Assembly (NCBI GenBank): GCA_024364735.1
Contig: JAGFNQ010000723.1
Coordinates: forward strand, 921,264-985,263
Length of the DNA stretch: 64,000 nt
Source of the DNA: Boesenbergia rotunda
Taxonomy: Eukaryota; Streptophyta; Magnoliopsida; Zingiberales; Zingiberaceae
Direction: 5' to 3'
A program made the position numbers and the translations under genes. How positions within the stretch are numbered: position 1 is the stretch's first letter; each line of letters starts with the position of its first letter. Shown here in pieces: positions 1 to 10,900 of the stretch. Below the pieces are notes generated by a model. The model was not told the DNA's origin. It searched no databases and saw nothing but the letters and a program-made list of their open reading frames with translations.

Positions 1-689
1 TGAATTTAATTAGGATTTAATTTGAATTTAATTAAGATTTAATTTGAATTTAATTAGGATTTAATTAAGATTTAATTAATATTTAATTACTAAGGTTATA
101 ATGATTAATTAATAGTTATGGGTTTATGTTCGTCATCTTCATTATTTCAAAAATTTCTTCTTTATCTTTGTCTATCTTTCCAAGTTTTTTTAATAATTTA
201 GATTTATTTGAATTTTTGTAAATTTTATTAATTATGGCCTTGATCTTAGATAGTTCTATATCCTCCTTATCCTTAAAATTATATCTTTTAATATTCACAA
301 CATAGGTGGAATAATTTGGGCCACTAATTAAGGTTTTGTAATAATCTTCAATATTATCTATGATTAAGTTATTATCTAAGAGAATTTTATCTTTAAAATT
401 ATCCTCAGACACATCTTCAATATTTTCAATAAATTCAAAATTAATCTCTAGATTATCCTTAAGATTTTCAGAATTACTTTCTGGATCATCTTTAAGATTT
501 TCAGAGTTAATTTCTAGATTAATTTTACTAACTTCAGAGTTATATTTAGAATTTTTAGATTCGAATTCAAATTTATACAACGGATTTTCAAATTTGAATT
601 CATAATTATCTAAAGAATTTTCCAATTTGAATTCGGATTTATCCTTAGGATAAAATTTATCTGAATCAGAATTAATAATTTCACAATTA

Positions 690-835
690 AAATTATCAGA
701 ATTAATTTTATCAGCATTAAAATTACCAGAATTAATTTTATCAGCATTAAAATTATCAGAATTAATTTTATCAGCATTAAAATTTTCAGAATTAATTTTA
801 TCAGCATTAAAATTATCAGAATTAATTTTAGAAAT
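690..835 (-). repeat. 30-bp minisatellite inside the gag-like ORF
   Basis: About four to five copies of a 30-bp unit encode the repeated peptide NADKINSDNF. Copies differ by single substitutions (Ser-Asp, Ser-Glu, Ser-Gly), and the reading frame is kept because 30 is a multiple of three. Confidence 0.85.
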
Positions 836-1317
836 TATTGAATTTATATTCTGAATTAAACAATTAATTTTTGATACTTTAGTCATATCTACATTTTCTA
901 ATTTGACCTGCAAGATATTAATTCTATTGTGTAGTAAATCTAATTTATCAGGAAAATTAACTACATTATCTAAAGACAGTGCAGGAATTTGTAAAACTTT
1001 TGGAACATAAATCTTACGTACCTTCGCCGGACACTTGTTCTTATAGTGTCCGTATTTCTCGCACTTGAAGCATCTGATGTGATTTTTGTCCCTCCGGACT
1101 CCTGGCGCTGGTGTCTCCTTTGCCGCCGGTGGTGTGGACCGAGTCTTACGAGTAGGGCACTGATTTTTGTAGTGCCCTCTCTCCCTGCATGTGAAGCATA
1201 TAACATGGAATTTAAAAATGGACATTTTAAAATTAAAAGTACCTGATTCACCCCTGGGCTCCCCCTCAACTCCTGGCGTCGTTGCTCCGTCGGCGGTTAG
1301 TCCGGTGAAGAGCGGCT

Positions 1318-1334
1318 CGGCTCTGATACCAATT
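1318..1334 (-). other. Primer-binding site of the Sirevirus-like element
   Basis: Read on the minus strand this is ATTGGTATCAGAGCCGA. It contains TGGTATCAGAGC, the classic Copia site complementary to the 3' end of initiator tRNA-Met. It directly abuts the LTR edge at 1335. Confidence 0.8.
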
Positions 1335-3143
1335 GTAGGACCGGTGCCATCGATAGAGGGGGAGGTGAATATCGATCGTAAATCTTTTGCGGAAACTTCG
1401 TAAACTTTCGATCTACTCAGAGCGTTAGTACAGTGGAATAGTAAATAAAAATAAAGTAAAAACAAGACAGGGACACAGCGGGATTTTTACTTGGTTCCCG
1501 ACCCCCCAGGGTTAGTACATCCAAGGTCTGTGCACGGGAACGCCCGTCCACTATTGGTCTCCTTCCCGGACTTTCCGGAGGCGGAGAAACCCGACTTACA
1601 GTGCAAGATTACAAGCAATAATATAAAAAATTAAGTGCGGAATTTAAATAAAAGCAAACCAACAAGACAAAGTCTGAAGCTCGGCCGATCTGGACCTCCG
1701 AAGTGCCGCGCACTTCCTCCTGGAGCCTCCCGGTCGTAGAGCCTCGTCTCTAGCGTGTTGTCGTCGGTCAGAATGCTTGGAATCGCTCTTGGAAGTTGTT
1801 GTTGAAGCAAAGGGGTCAAAGCCCCTTATATAGCACTCCTGGGGGCGCCCTGGACGTCGGGGGCACCCCTAATAACTCGGTCAAACCTTATCCTTGCGCC
1901 TACCTCGCCGCAGGTGATAAAATCTTTGAGCGCTTATCTGCATTTCGAACCTGAAACAGCAAATATAGGTTTCAACCCGGGCGCCCCAGACTTTCCGGGC
2001 GCCCCCCTTGACACCTATTCTGCTTACTTCACGAAAACTGCATTTTCTTCTTTACTCCGGGCGCCCCCATCATTCCGGGCGCCCCCATTCATAGTTTAAA
2101 CACAAGACTGGCTCTTATGCTCTGCTCTGGGCGCCCCCAACACTGGGGGCGCCCCCATCAGCCCTTTTCCAGCAAGTTGCTTTGTCTCTGGTTCTTGGTA
2201 CCTGCAAGATACACAAACACAAAGCACATATACATACAATATTAGGCTTAAGGACTTGGTTCGGACTTTGGATCTCCACGAAACCCTAGGTCGAACCGGC
2301 ACAAGTTCCCATCCCCGAGAACTTGCCCTTCACCTACTCCTTTCAGGAGACGGTTGCCACCCAGTCCTTCGGGTGGACTTTTGCTTAACTTCCGATACCT
2401 CCGGACCTCGAGACGCCCAAACCCTGACCCGTCTCTACTCCTGTCCTTAGTCATCGCTCAGCTAAGTTGCTCAGTCCCTTGGACCAAGACTTCATTACCT
2501 AGCAGTCCTTCGCCAGGTGCCTAGCAGTCCTTCGCCAGGCCCTAGCAGTCCTTCGCAGGGCCTAGCAGCCTTCGCTAGGTTCCTAGCAGCCCTTCGCTAG
2601 GTGCCTAGCAGCCCTTCGCTAGGTCTTCTATGCCTAGCAGCCCTTCGCTAGGTGCCTAGCAGCCCTTCGCTAGGTCTTAAGGTTTCGATACCTAGCAGCC
2701 CTTCGCTAGGTGCCCAGCAGCCCTTCGCTAGGTCTTAGGGTTTCGATACCTAGCAGCCCTTCGCTAGGTGCCCAGCAGCCCTTCGCTGGACTTAGGGTTT
2801 CGATGCCTAGATTAACTAGGACTTTTCTTCAGCTTAGTTTACTTCTCCTTTGCTCCCCTTTGTCTGTTCGTTGTATCACTGACTTAAGTGTATTGTCAAA
2901 CATTAAAACACTTAAAGGAGAACATCATTGATGCAACTTGCACCAACACTGGCTTCACTCACCAGGACCCGGCTTCACTCACCGGGATTTCAATCACCTG
3001 GCTTCACTCACCAGGACCCCGCTTCACTCACCGGGATTTCAGTCACCTAGCTTCACTCACTAGGATTTCAATCACTCCGTGCCCAGTCCCCGACCAGGAC
3101 TTAATCTGAATTCACTCAACCAAAACTTAAATCAGTGTCAACA
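1335..3143 (-). mobile_element. 5' LTR of a Sirevirus-like Copia element
   Basis: On the minus strand the segment starts TGTTGACACTG (at 3143) and ends CGGTCCTACA (at 1335), just before a tRNA-Met primer-binding site, so it has TG...CA LTR ends. At about 1.8 kb it is long. It holds three repeat arrays: GGGCGCCCCC motifs (about 1975-2155), a CCTAGCAGCCCTTCGCTAGG array (about 2500-2800) and a CTTCACTCACCAGGAC array (about 2945-3065). Long LTRs rich in short inverted motifs are seen in monocot Sireviruses. The element is inserted in an older Copia pol fragment, which resumes at 3144. The other LTR and the matching target duplication lie outside the window. Confidence 0.65.
2500..2812. repeat. 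Array of self-complementary CCTAGC...GCTAGG units in the LTR
   Basis: About fourteen to fifteen copies of a roughly 20-bp unit, consensus CCTAGCAGCCCTTCGCTAGG. Its ends CCTAGC and GCTAGG are complementary, so each unit can form a small hairpin. Some copies are separated by a GGTTTCGATA-type spacer. Confidence 0.85.
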
Positions 3144-3332
3144 CCAAAACAACAATCGGGTCAGACTGCATCAACATACAGAACATATAAACTGACAGTT
3201 CTCCTCAGTCCCTTCATCATAACAAGAGACTTTTTACTGACCTTCACAGCTCTACCTTCACCAGTGTACTTGCACCCTTTAGAATCAAGAATACTCAAAG
3301 AGATCATATTTCTCTTCATATCAGGGATGTGC
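3144..3332 (-). pseudogene. Copia pol fragment (between protease and integrase), split by insertions
   Basis: The minus strand translates in one frame to a sequence containing MKRNMISL, YTGEGRAVKVSKKSL and LYVLYVDA. This is the stretch that follows the aspartic protease in Ty1/copia polyproteins (GAG-pre-integrase region). It is the continuation of the fragment at 4836-5889. The 3333-4835 LTR separates the two parts, and the Sirevirus-like LTR cuts the other side at 3143. Confidence 0.7.
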
Positions 3333-4835
3333 TGTTAGTAGGAGCCTAGAGCCAATTATATGATGACATATCGATTGGTTGAATCGATAGTGAGATAATG
3401 TAGAGAATACTACACTAAACCATTTCTAGTCAAGCATTAATATTCAAGGACAATATTAATGCATGGAGACTAGCATGTAGATCCATTAATAACTTGAGCT
3501 CACAAGTCATGGATATAAGATATCAAGTTGACACATGGGTATACATTAGAGAATGTATACTGAATTGACCCGCCATGAGAAAGTTTCATAGATTGTCATA
3601 TGAGTGTCATAAACTTTCTCATGTGACTATTAGTATGAATAGTTCTTAGACCTGAAGTCACTACGGTTCCCTACATAAGGAGTTGTGTACTTTGGTATCG
3701 TCAAACGTCACCCGTAACAAGGTGGACTATAAAGGTGGTCACTGGGTATGTAATGAATAATGCAGAGGGATGTGAGTGATGTAGATGGGATCTATCCCTC
3801 CCATATGACGGGAGTGATATCTGTGGGCCCCTTGATCGAGTAGGACTACTAAAACACATGACCATGCTCAAATGAGTCAATATGAGATATTGAGCTCATT
3901 TGTTTGAGTGAGGCTACTCGGGGATCAAGAAACACAAGGTTGATCGAGGATGACACGGTCTATGCCTCATTGGTCAATCTAGATATCAAGGATAGAAGGA
4001 CAAGGTCATACATTATCATATTCACGGAGGTTAAGTCGGATCTCGACTTTTCTTGTTACTTGGGTAGCAATGATGCATTGCTAGATGCCGCTCATTGCTT
4101 ATGTGTCTAAAGCAGTTTAGACACATTGCCAACGTTACGAGAACCTATTGGGTCACACACTAAGGACACGATGCTTCGGAGAGCTCGAGAGACCTAGTCG
4201 GGAGCTCGGGAGACTTAGTCGGGAGCTCGGGAGACTTAGTCGAGAGCTCGGGAGGCCTGGTCGGGAACTCATGAGATATTAATTCATTAAAGTGTTTAAT
4301 GAATTAATAATAAAGGAAAAGGAAAAAGTCTCTCTTCATTGAATGGAGAGAAGTTGAAGAGTCACATGAGAAGATGTGCTCTTTATTGACATTAATGAAG
4401 GGAAGCTAAAGGGATAAAAACCTCTTCATATTCATGGGATGAGTATAAAAGAGGGTCTTATCTTTTGGATGATCAGAGTTTTTTCCCCCTTCCCTTCCTC
4501 TCTTCTTCCTCTTCTCCCTCTGGGCCGAAACCCTTTATGGGGTTCTTGGTGCTTTTGTGAACTATCTCAAGTTGCTAGCACAACTAAGGTAGTTCTTCTC
4601 CGAAGTAGAGAGATCGTGTCCGTGTGGATACACATAGAGGCACGGACGCTTGAACGTGCAAGAGATCCGGCGCACCTTGGACGAGCGGGATAAACGAAAG
4701 GGCACCCATCAAAGGTATATCTATGAGATAAGTAGTTGTAGATCGACTTTGTACGAGTTTTTCTTTTGCATGGATCGCTCGAGGGATCTTATTTCCGCTT
4801 TGGTTTTGCGTTTATGTCACCGGGAGATCCCTACA
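3333..4835 (+). mobile_element. Solo LTR (1.5 kb) inserted in Copia pol
   Basis: It starts TGTTAGTAGG and ends GATCCCTACA. The flanks are TGTGC (3328-3332) and CGTGC (4836-4840), a 5-bp target duplication with one mismatch. The Copia reading frame on the two sides joins in phase if the insert and one copy of the duplication are ignored. A TATA motif (TATAAAAG, about 4443-4450) and a run of about 24-bp GGAGCTCGGGAGACTTAGTC repeats (about 4170-4270) lie inside. No internal region or primer-binding site is present, so it is a solo LTR left by LTR-LTR recombination. Confidence 0.75.
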
Positions 4836-5889
4836 CGTGCCTCACATCACCAATTGTCTGAATGACACCATCAAACATCTTAATTTTGACTGTACCAATA
4901 CCAAGATTCTGTAGGATGCATTATTGTCCATCAAAACGACACCACTTGAAACCGTTTCATATGTTGAAAACCAATCCCGATTGGGACACATATGAAACGT
5001 ACAGCCAGAATCAAGAATCCATTCCTCACTTTGCTTCAAATCAACATCAGATGCAACGAAAAGTTCACTATCACTGTGATTTTCGGCAACATCAGCCTCA
5101 CCAGACTTCTCTGGTTGTTTTCCCCTTGAATTTTCACATGCCATTTTTATTCTTATTCTGCAGCTTGTAACATTCTGATTTGATGTGACCCTTCTTCTTA
5201 CAATAATTACAGATCTTATCCCTATTTCTGGATTTCAACCTGCCCCTGATATTATCACCAGAGCTTTTCTCCTGAGTCCTTCCTCGAATAATAAGACCCT
5301 CACCCTGAGCCTCAGATCCTTCGATAAGCTATTTCATTTTCTCTTTCAAAAATAATGAATCATAAACCTCATTCAAAGTAAGAGTATCACGACTATATAA
5401 CATAGTATCTCTAAAAGTCGTATATAATGAGGGTAAAGAACACAGTAAGATCAATGCTAAATCTTCATCGTCATATTTGACCTCTAAAGCCTATAGGTCA
5501 AAGACGATTTCCTTAAACATGGTCAAGTGATCTCTTAACGACGTACCTTCTGTCATGCGATGAGAATATAAACGTTGTTTCAGACCCAGTTTGCTCGTAA
5601 GACTTTTTGTCATGCACAACTGCTCCAGTTTTAGCCATAGTGCAGTAGCGGATTTCTCCTTCAAAACATCCTATAAAATCTCATTCGATAGGTGAAGGTA
5701 GATCTAAGATAGGGCTTTTCGATCCTTACGTTCCTTTTCCTCCTTTGTCCATGTCGAGGGCATGTTGTCTATCCTGAACAATACGTCACCCAAGTCTAGA
5801 TGCGCCAGCACCGCTCGCATTTTAACTTGCCACAGCGTAAACCTGGTGTTGCGATCCAAAAGCGGAATATCATACTTCATGCTTGTCAT
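4836..5889 (-). pseudogene. Ty1/copia gag and protease fragment
   Basis: Decayed minus-strand coding sequence. From 5889 it begins MTSMKYDIPLLDRNTRFTLW, the typical N-terminus of plant Copia Gag (UBN2-type). Further on there is a zinc knuckle CNYCKKKGHIKSEC (about 5210-5170) and then the aspartic protease signature EEWILDSGCTFHMCPN (about 5025-4975). Frameshifts interrupt gag between 5700 and 5200 and again just after the protease, near 4900. The piece ends at 4840, where the solo LTR was inserted. It is a dead internal fragment of the element whose LTR end is at 5947. Confidence 0.8.
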
Positions 5890-5928
5890 TGTTATTAATC
5901 CCGGTTGAAATCCACAAAATCAAACTAA

Positions 5929-5946
5929 TTTGGCTCTGATACCACT
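5929..5946 (-). other. Copia primer-binding site
   Basis: On the minus strand AGTGGTATCAGAGCCA, complementary to the 3' end of initiator tRNA-Met, lies directly after the LTR terminus at 5947 and about 40 bp before the Gag start codon. Confidence 0.8.
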
Positions 5947-6092
5947 TGTTACGAGATTACGACGAAAACCGACAATAAGAACAATAGAGAACATATAAGA
6001 TTTACGTGGAAAATCTTTGACAGAAAAAAAATCACATAAATCTTATGTGTTCTTTATTATTCTTGTTGTCATTTTCGTCGTAATCTCGTAAC
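5947..6092. mobile_element. Head-to-head Copia LTR ends (palindromic remnant)
   Basis: 5947-6033 is the last ~88 bp of a Copia LTR in minus orientation (the element at 4836-5889). Immediately after it, 6036-6092 is the same LTR terminus in plus orientation, ending GTAATCTCGTAAC. The two form an inverted repeat of about 55 bp. The family is the same as the solo LTRs at 39735 and 40469, so the rest of this 5' LTR has been lost. Confidence 0.7.
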
Positions 6093-6317
6093 TTCATCCT
6101 CAGTCAAAACTTAACTAATTTTATGCACAACAAAAGAGGAGAACTAAAGATTTAAATAATATATAATATATCTATTATAATATTCTATTTAATTGAATGA
6201 CAATGGTAGGCTATATTAATAATAATAATAATAATAATAAATAAAAATCAAAATTTTAACAAAGCCAAAAAAAATATTCCTTTTTCTCAGATCGAATTAA
6301 CATAAAGAATAATGATT
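6093..6317. other. AT-rich intergenic DNA with an (AAT)n microsatellite
   Basis: No gene seen. An AAT run of about ten units lies at 6211-6241. Confidence 0.6.
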
Positions 6318-6521
6318 GGGAGAGTGAAAATCATAGTGAATGACATGACACCTTGTATGTACGATCTCCGATGGATTTACCGTGCCTCCTAGGGTATAGT
6401 TTAATTCGAGACGACGGCCGAAGGCCGCCGATGGTGTCCAAGCGATAATCGGACGTGTGTATGTAAAGCGTCACGTCATGTCAAATCATGCCACATCATT
6501 CATTATTATTTTCACTCTCCC
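6318..6521. mobile_element. MITE-like element, copy 1
   Basis: About 204 bp bounded by imperfect terminal inverted repeats: GGGAGAGTGAAAATCATAG on the left and the complement of ...TATTATTTTCACTCTCCC on the right, extending inwards through GTGAATGA...GACA. ATT flanks both ends and may be a 3-bp target duplication. The core (about 6390-6465, CGTGCCTCC...GGTGTCCAAGCGATAATC) is shared with a second copy near 55.9 kb. There is no coding capacity. Confidence 0.55.
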
Positions 6522-6719
6522 ATTTTCACTCTCTGATGCAGGAGGAGATCCAAAATAATATTCAGATTTATATATTTAGGGTTTTTTTAATTGGTTATAT
6601 ATTTTTATTTAGTTTGTTGCTAAATCTTAGAAATATTTTAGTCTTTTGTTTTTTTTTATTTTTAGTATTTTTGTTTGTTTTTTTTTTTTTAGGAATCATT
6701 TTTAGAATAGAAAATGACA

Positions 6720-7215
6720 AAATGTCGTTTTCTAGAGAATGGAGAATGCGGCCTGGAAAATGGAAAAGGCGGTGCTCGCCGCTTGAAGTCTCGGCCCTCG
6801 ACGCCTTTTCGCGAAGAAAAAGAAAGTTAAGGAAGGGGTTGTATCTTCCCCTTCTCCTCCTCCGCTTCCACCGTATTCGCCTCCGCGGAGGAGGTCATAC
6901 TTGTCGTCCGCATCCTCGGAGCAGAGGAGATCGGTGGAGGAGGCGATGCGGAGGTGGCGCCCAGACCGTATGCGTTGCTGGACCTCTATGGCCTTGCGCT
7001 TGAGGTTCTCTCTGCCCATCGCCGGCTTCGACCCGCCGCAGCTCATCGAACGAAGCGAATCGAGTACTGAAGAAGGCGAAGTCGACCAGGTAGAAGGGAT
7101 GCGGCTTTGACGGCTACGGTGAACCCGGGGACGGCGAACAAGGCGGGCACGGTGGCGAGGTCGCAGCTCGTCTCCTCCCACAACTTCCGCCGCAGCTCCT
7201 ACTCAAGCTTCCCAC
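6720..7215. other. GC-rich island with overlapping ORFs, not identified
   Basis: About 500 bp of GC-rich, codon-like DNA in AT-rich surroundings. Reading frames are open on both strands (6732-7181 minus, 149 codons; 6901-7110 plus). None is a family I recognise. A minus-strand stretch reading PFYLVDFAFF recalls 3-ketoacyl-CoA synthases, but the following residues do not fit, so I do not assign it. AT-rich flanks at about 6585-6640 and 7265-7330 resemble each other (TTTAGTTTGTTnnTAAATCTTA), hinting that the island was carried in by a transposon. It may be a captured or decayed exon. Confidence 0.3.
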
Positions 7216-7842
7216 TTCGGCGTCCAACGAGAGGGGTTAAGTTTTGTTGGCTTAAATCTTTAGGAAATAATTTGTTTTTTTTTTATATATTTTTTTGTTT
7301 AGTTTGTTCTTAAATCTTAAGAAACTAAGTTTTGTTGGTTAAATTTGTTCCTAAATTTTAGGGGGCTAAGTTTGGTTGGTTTAGAGTTTTTTTAGGGATA
7401 TGAGTGTTATATAAACTCATGCTTAGATGATGTTTAGAACATATTTTTTAGATATTGAATCAATTTGCTTCGCTTAAGCCACGTTACGGCTATATCTCTA
7501 TTTTTCTCTTCTCGCTCTTGTTTTTCTCAATAAGGTTTAAGCCCAGTTTTGGCTACTCCTTATCTCGTTATTACTTTCTTATTCTTTTTTCGTAAATCCT
7601 TCTGAAATTTTTCATCCCAGAATAATCTATATTCTATCCGCTGTCATTCTCCTTATCATTACTCTAACATAAAATAGGAGTATCTTGTTTTCTTTTTACA
7701 AACTATTCACTATAGGAGGTCAAATAGAAATAAATAAAATAGGGGGTAATGAACCGTCGCGATATTTGGTGGGAGCAGTAAAGATTTACGATGATTCGGT
7801 CTAATCCTAACTTTCCAAATAAGAAAAGAACTCAAACGACAG
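7216..7842. promoter_or_regulatory. Upstream region of the AlkB-type gene
   Basis: AT-rich DNA without ORFs, from the GC-rich island to the start of the transcribed-looking leader. No clear TATA box was picked out. Confidence 0.35.
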
Positions 7843-7890
7843 AGAGAAAGAGAGTGAGAGAGAGAGAGAGAGAGGGCGGAGAGAGAGAGT
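7843..7890 (+). repeat. (GA)n tract in the 5' leader
   Basis: A GAGAGA-rich run of nearly 50 bp lies 45-90 bp before the start codon of the AlkB-type gene. GA/CT tracts in plant leaders are known binding sites for BBR/BPC GAGA factors; a role here is inference. Confidence 0.75.
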
Positions 7891-7931
7891 GTGGGGGCGA
7901 AGGAAGAAGAGTAGAAGACTGCTTGCTGCTC

Positions 7932-10900
7932 ATGGAGGACGGCGATTTATTCCTCCAGCAGTTCGATCCGAAAGAGCTGGAGATCGCCGCCGAGTTCCTC
8001 ACCAATTGGCTTCCCTTCCTCACCCGATCCCTCTGCGACGGCTGCTCCGCCACTCTCCGCGGCCGCATCGACTCCCTTCGCCCAGGTATCGCCTTTCCCT
8101 TCCTGGTTCTTGATTTGTTTTTCCCTTTGGAAGAATGCTAGATTACTTAGTTCGCTGGGGTGTTGTTCTTCTTTAGGGTTTACCGCCGAAGCCGACGCGG
8201 ATGCCTCCGGGTCCACTACCACGGAGGATCAGGCGTCTTATGCCTCCGCTAGCTTCGCTAGCCCCTTTCCCGATACCCAACCAACTGGGTGGGACCCGGA
8301 TCCGACGTCTTTGCCGGAGTCTCCCCGAATCCGGATGTCTTGGGCCGACATGGCTCAGGAAGACGAGCTCGAGGAGGCTGCGGCGCAGGAGGAAAAGACG
8401 GAGGAGGCAGGGAGAACTTCGATTGACGGAGCGGCAAGAGTTAAAAGGGAGATTGCGAAGAAGGAGACGAGATTGTCGAGGGAGCAGAGGGAAGAAATAC
8501 GCTTTAGGAATGTTGTCAGGAAGAAGGATTTCATATGCCTGGAGAGGGTCAATGACAAGATCGTTAATATCCTCAATGGCCTCGAGCTGCATACTGGAGT
8601 ATTCAGCGCTGCCGAGCAGAAAAGAATTGTGGATCTGGTGTATGAACTGCAAGAGAAAGGGAAGAATCATGAGTTGGGAGGTGAGTGCATCATAAAAATC
8701 TTAGCTTTCAGCCGTGTTTATTTATTTATTGTCAACCCTAAGCTAAAGACTCAAGAACCATAATGGAAATTGGGCACTTTTTAGAAATAATGTAATAAAA
8801 GATCAATAGATATGAGAAGCAATCATCATCATCAAGCCATATTGTTCTTTTGTTAGTTTTTGTCCAAATACCTACCGGGCACAAATTTTGTGCTGACTTC
8901 ACAAATATATGGTTGATACATGGTTTTGTAGTTTCACTTCATAAATGTTGAATACCCTCTTGGACGACTAACAGCTTCTCTGTGCTCAAGTTTTATCAAT
9001 CTGTGCTTTCTGTTTGTTCGATTGAACTAATAGTATGAGCACCGGTCCAGAAAAGATTATAGTGTGCAAATAATTCTTATATTATTTTATTTTATTTTGA
9101 TGCAGATAAAATTGCTGTTTGAATTCTTGATTTCTAGTTATGATTATTAGCCATTTTTTTCTGGTAAGTCCTTTCAATTGTTGCTGTGTCTCATAGACAG
9201 TACATAGGGGTGTGGCATAATCAGAAGTTAAACAATTTTCTATTGCAATCAGACACATAATTGGTTAGATTATTTATGGTCTTTGGATGGATGGAAACAA
9301 ATGAACTACACTTATTAAAAGTCATCTGAAGGTTTAGCTATTTCTGAAATGGAAAATCAGTGTGTAAGGGAATCACTAATTGGTGACTTTGTAGTCTGTC
9401 TCTGCTCAAAGGTGATGGGTTTGATTCTGATTACATAATCTCATTCAAAGAACATGTATGATCCATTAGGTTCTTTTGAGTATGTACATCATTGATTGAG
9501 CTTAATTTTTATCTCTAGCATATTTGAGCACTTTGCTAATTGTAAGAAATATTTAATTTTCTACACAATGCTGACCTGTCATCGTGAGTTATGTTGATTG
9601 AGAAACAAGACTTCATGATAGTTGGGTTAGATTAAATATCAATTATCCTTTTTTAAGAAGCTAATTAGTAGGATTTTTCATTTCCATTCATGGTTCTAAG
9701 TTGCTAGCCCATGACGTTCTAAGAGAATTTAAATCAAGTTAATAAAGATAATTTGGATTGACTTGGAATTAAATTAAGTTTCTTCTTTTTCTTCTTCTCA
9801 ATCTTATATATTTTATAAGTATTCAAATTTTAAACATATAAAAGTATATGAATACTCATTTTTAAAATAGCAACGTCACTTCTGATCTTTCTTTGAAAAA
9901 GTTAAGCATTGCATTAAGCCTTATTAGCAAAACGTGAATAATGTCAAAATTATAAAAGTATGGATTCTGATTGTATTTGTTATAAGGCTAGGTCAACATC
10001 CCTATGTCTTTTCCTACAAAGTGTGAAAACAATTAGAGAAAGAAAGAAGGTTGGGAAAAATTGATGCAACACTAATATTGAACAGCCGAACCACAAAGGA
10101 ATATGGCATATAAATTGATGAAACAAAGTGGTAGTTATCCTCAGATAATGGATACAATGTTATCAACAAAAGCTTGAATATTACATGAACATGTCACTGC
10201 TTTTATAAACTCAATACCAACTAAATTAGGAATGAAATACCATCACAATAGTCCTATTAAAATCTTACCAAATCAAAGAACCATTTCGTGCTAAAAGATA
10301 CACATTAAACTATGACCAAATTAAAATGATCTCTACCAAATTAAAAGTTACTAAATTTTGACACCCAAATTAATATAATTATCAAGATCAGTTATATTTA
10401 ATTAAATTTAATTTTCACTTTGCATCATTCCCCCACCAAGGAGAACTCAACTATAAGCGAGTTATAAGCATCTTTAATTAGGTCATCATTTCCAATGTGT
10501 TAGGAAAAATAATAGTACTGGTTTAGCTTTGTCCTTCACGTAGCATAAAGTGTTCGTCATTGTGTCTTTTGGATGTCCCTTCTAATGAGTAAGAAATAAG
10601 TATCCTATACTTTATTTTCTTTAGGATTTTAACATTGTTTGATATGGATTTTAAGAAAAATAAGAGACAATCATCATTGTATTTGTACCTAAGATAACGT
10701 CCACTTTATTCAATTAGTCATTATCTCTATAGATGAGATAATGACACACTTGCCAAGTTCAGCCATTTATCCAAAATTCTTAAGCTCAAGATGGTTGTAG
10801 CTCATTTGTCTAGGCTAATAAACCCTTTCATTAACTCAATTTTCTGTGGGACTAAACTAGGGTGCCAAATAACTAAATAAGAAATCATGAATAGAAAGAG

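Larger units (their letters stand above)
116..1334 (-). pseudogene. Gag-like region of a Sirevirus-like Copia element (partial, runs off the left edge)
   Basis: A minus-strand reading frame stays open from upstream of the primer-binding site to about position 116. It carries two retroviral-type zinc knuckles, CFTCRERGHYKNQC and CFKCEKYGHYKNKC, both fitting C-x2-C-x4-H-x4-C, at about 1190-1150 and 1075-1030. These knuckles bind RNA in retrotransposon Gag proteins. Downstream the protein is very rich in Asn, Lys, Asp and Glu and includes a ten-residue repeat. The knuckles lie unusually close to the primer-binding site, so the usual N-terminal Gag domain seems to be missing. This may be a deleted or non-autonomous copy. 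The rest of the element lies outside the window. The in-frame ATG at 1465 is inside the LTR and is probably not the real start. Confidence 0.6.

Noticed and set aside
2096..2454. Several 60-70 codon ORFs between 1.6 and 3.3 kb
   Set aside because: All fall in the non-coding, repeat-rich LTR of the Sirevirus-like element.
4439..4693. 84-codon ORF in the solo LTR
   Set aside because: It lies just after the LTR TATA box, is short and low in complexity, and belongs to the LTR leader.
6732..7181. Possible 3-ketoacyl-CoA synthase fragment
   Set aside because: One ten-residue similarity (PFYLVDFAFF) is not enough, and adjoining residues do not follow the family.
8173..8670. 165-codon minus-strand ORF
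   Set aside because: Antisense to exon 2 of the AlkB-type gene; no family resemblance.
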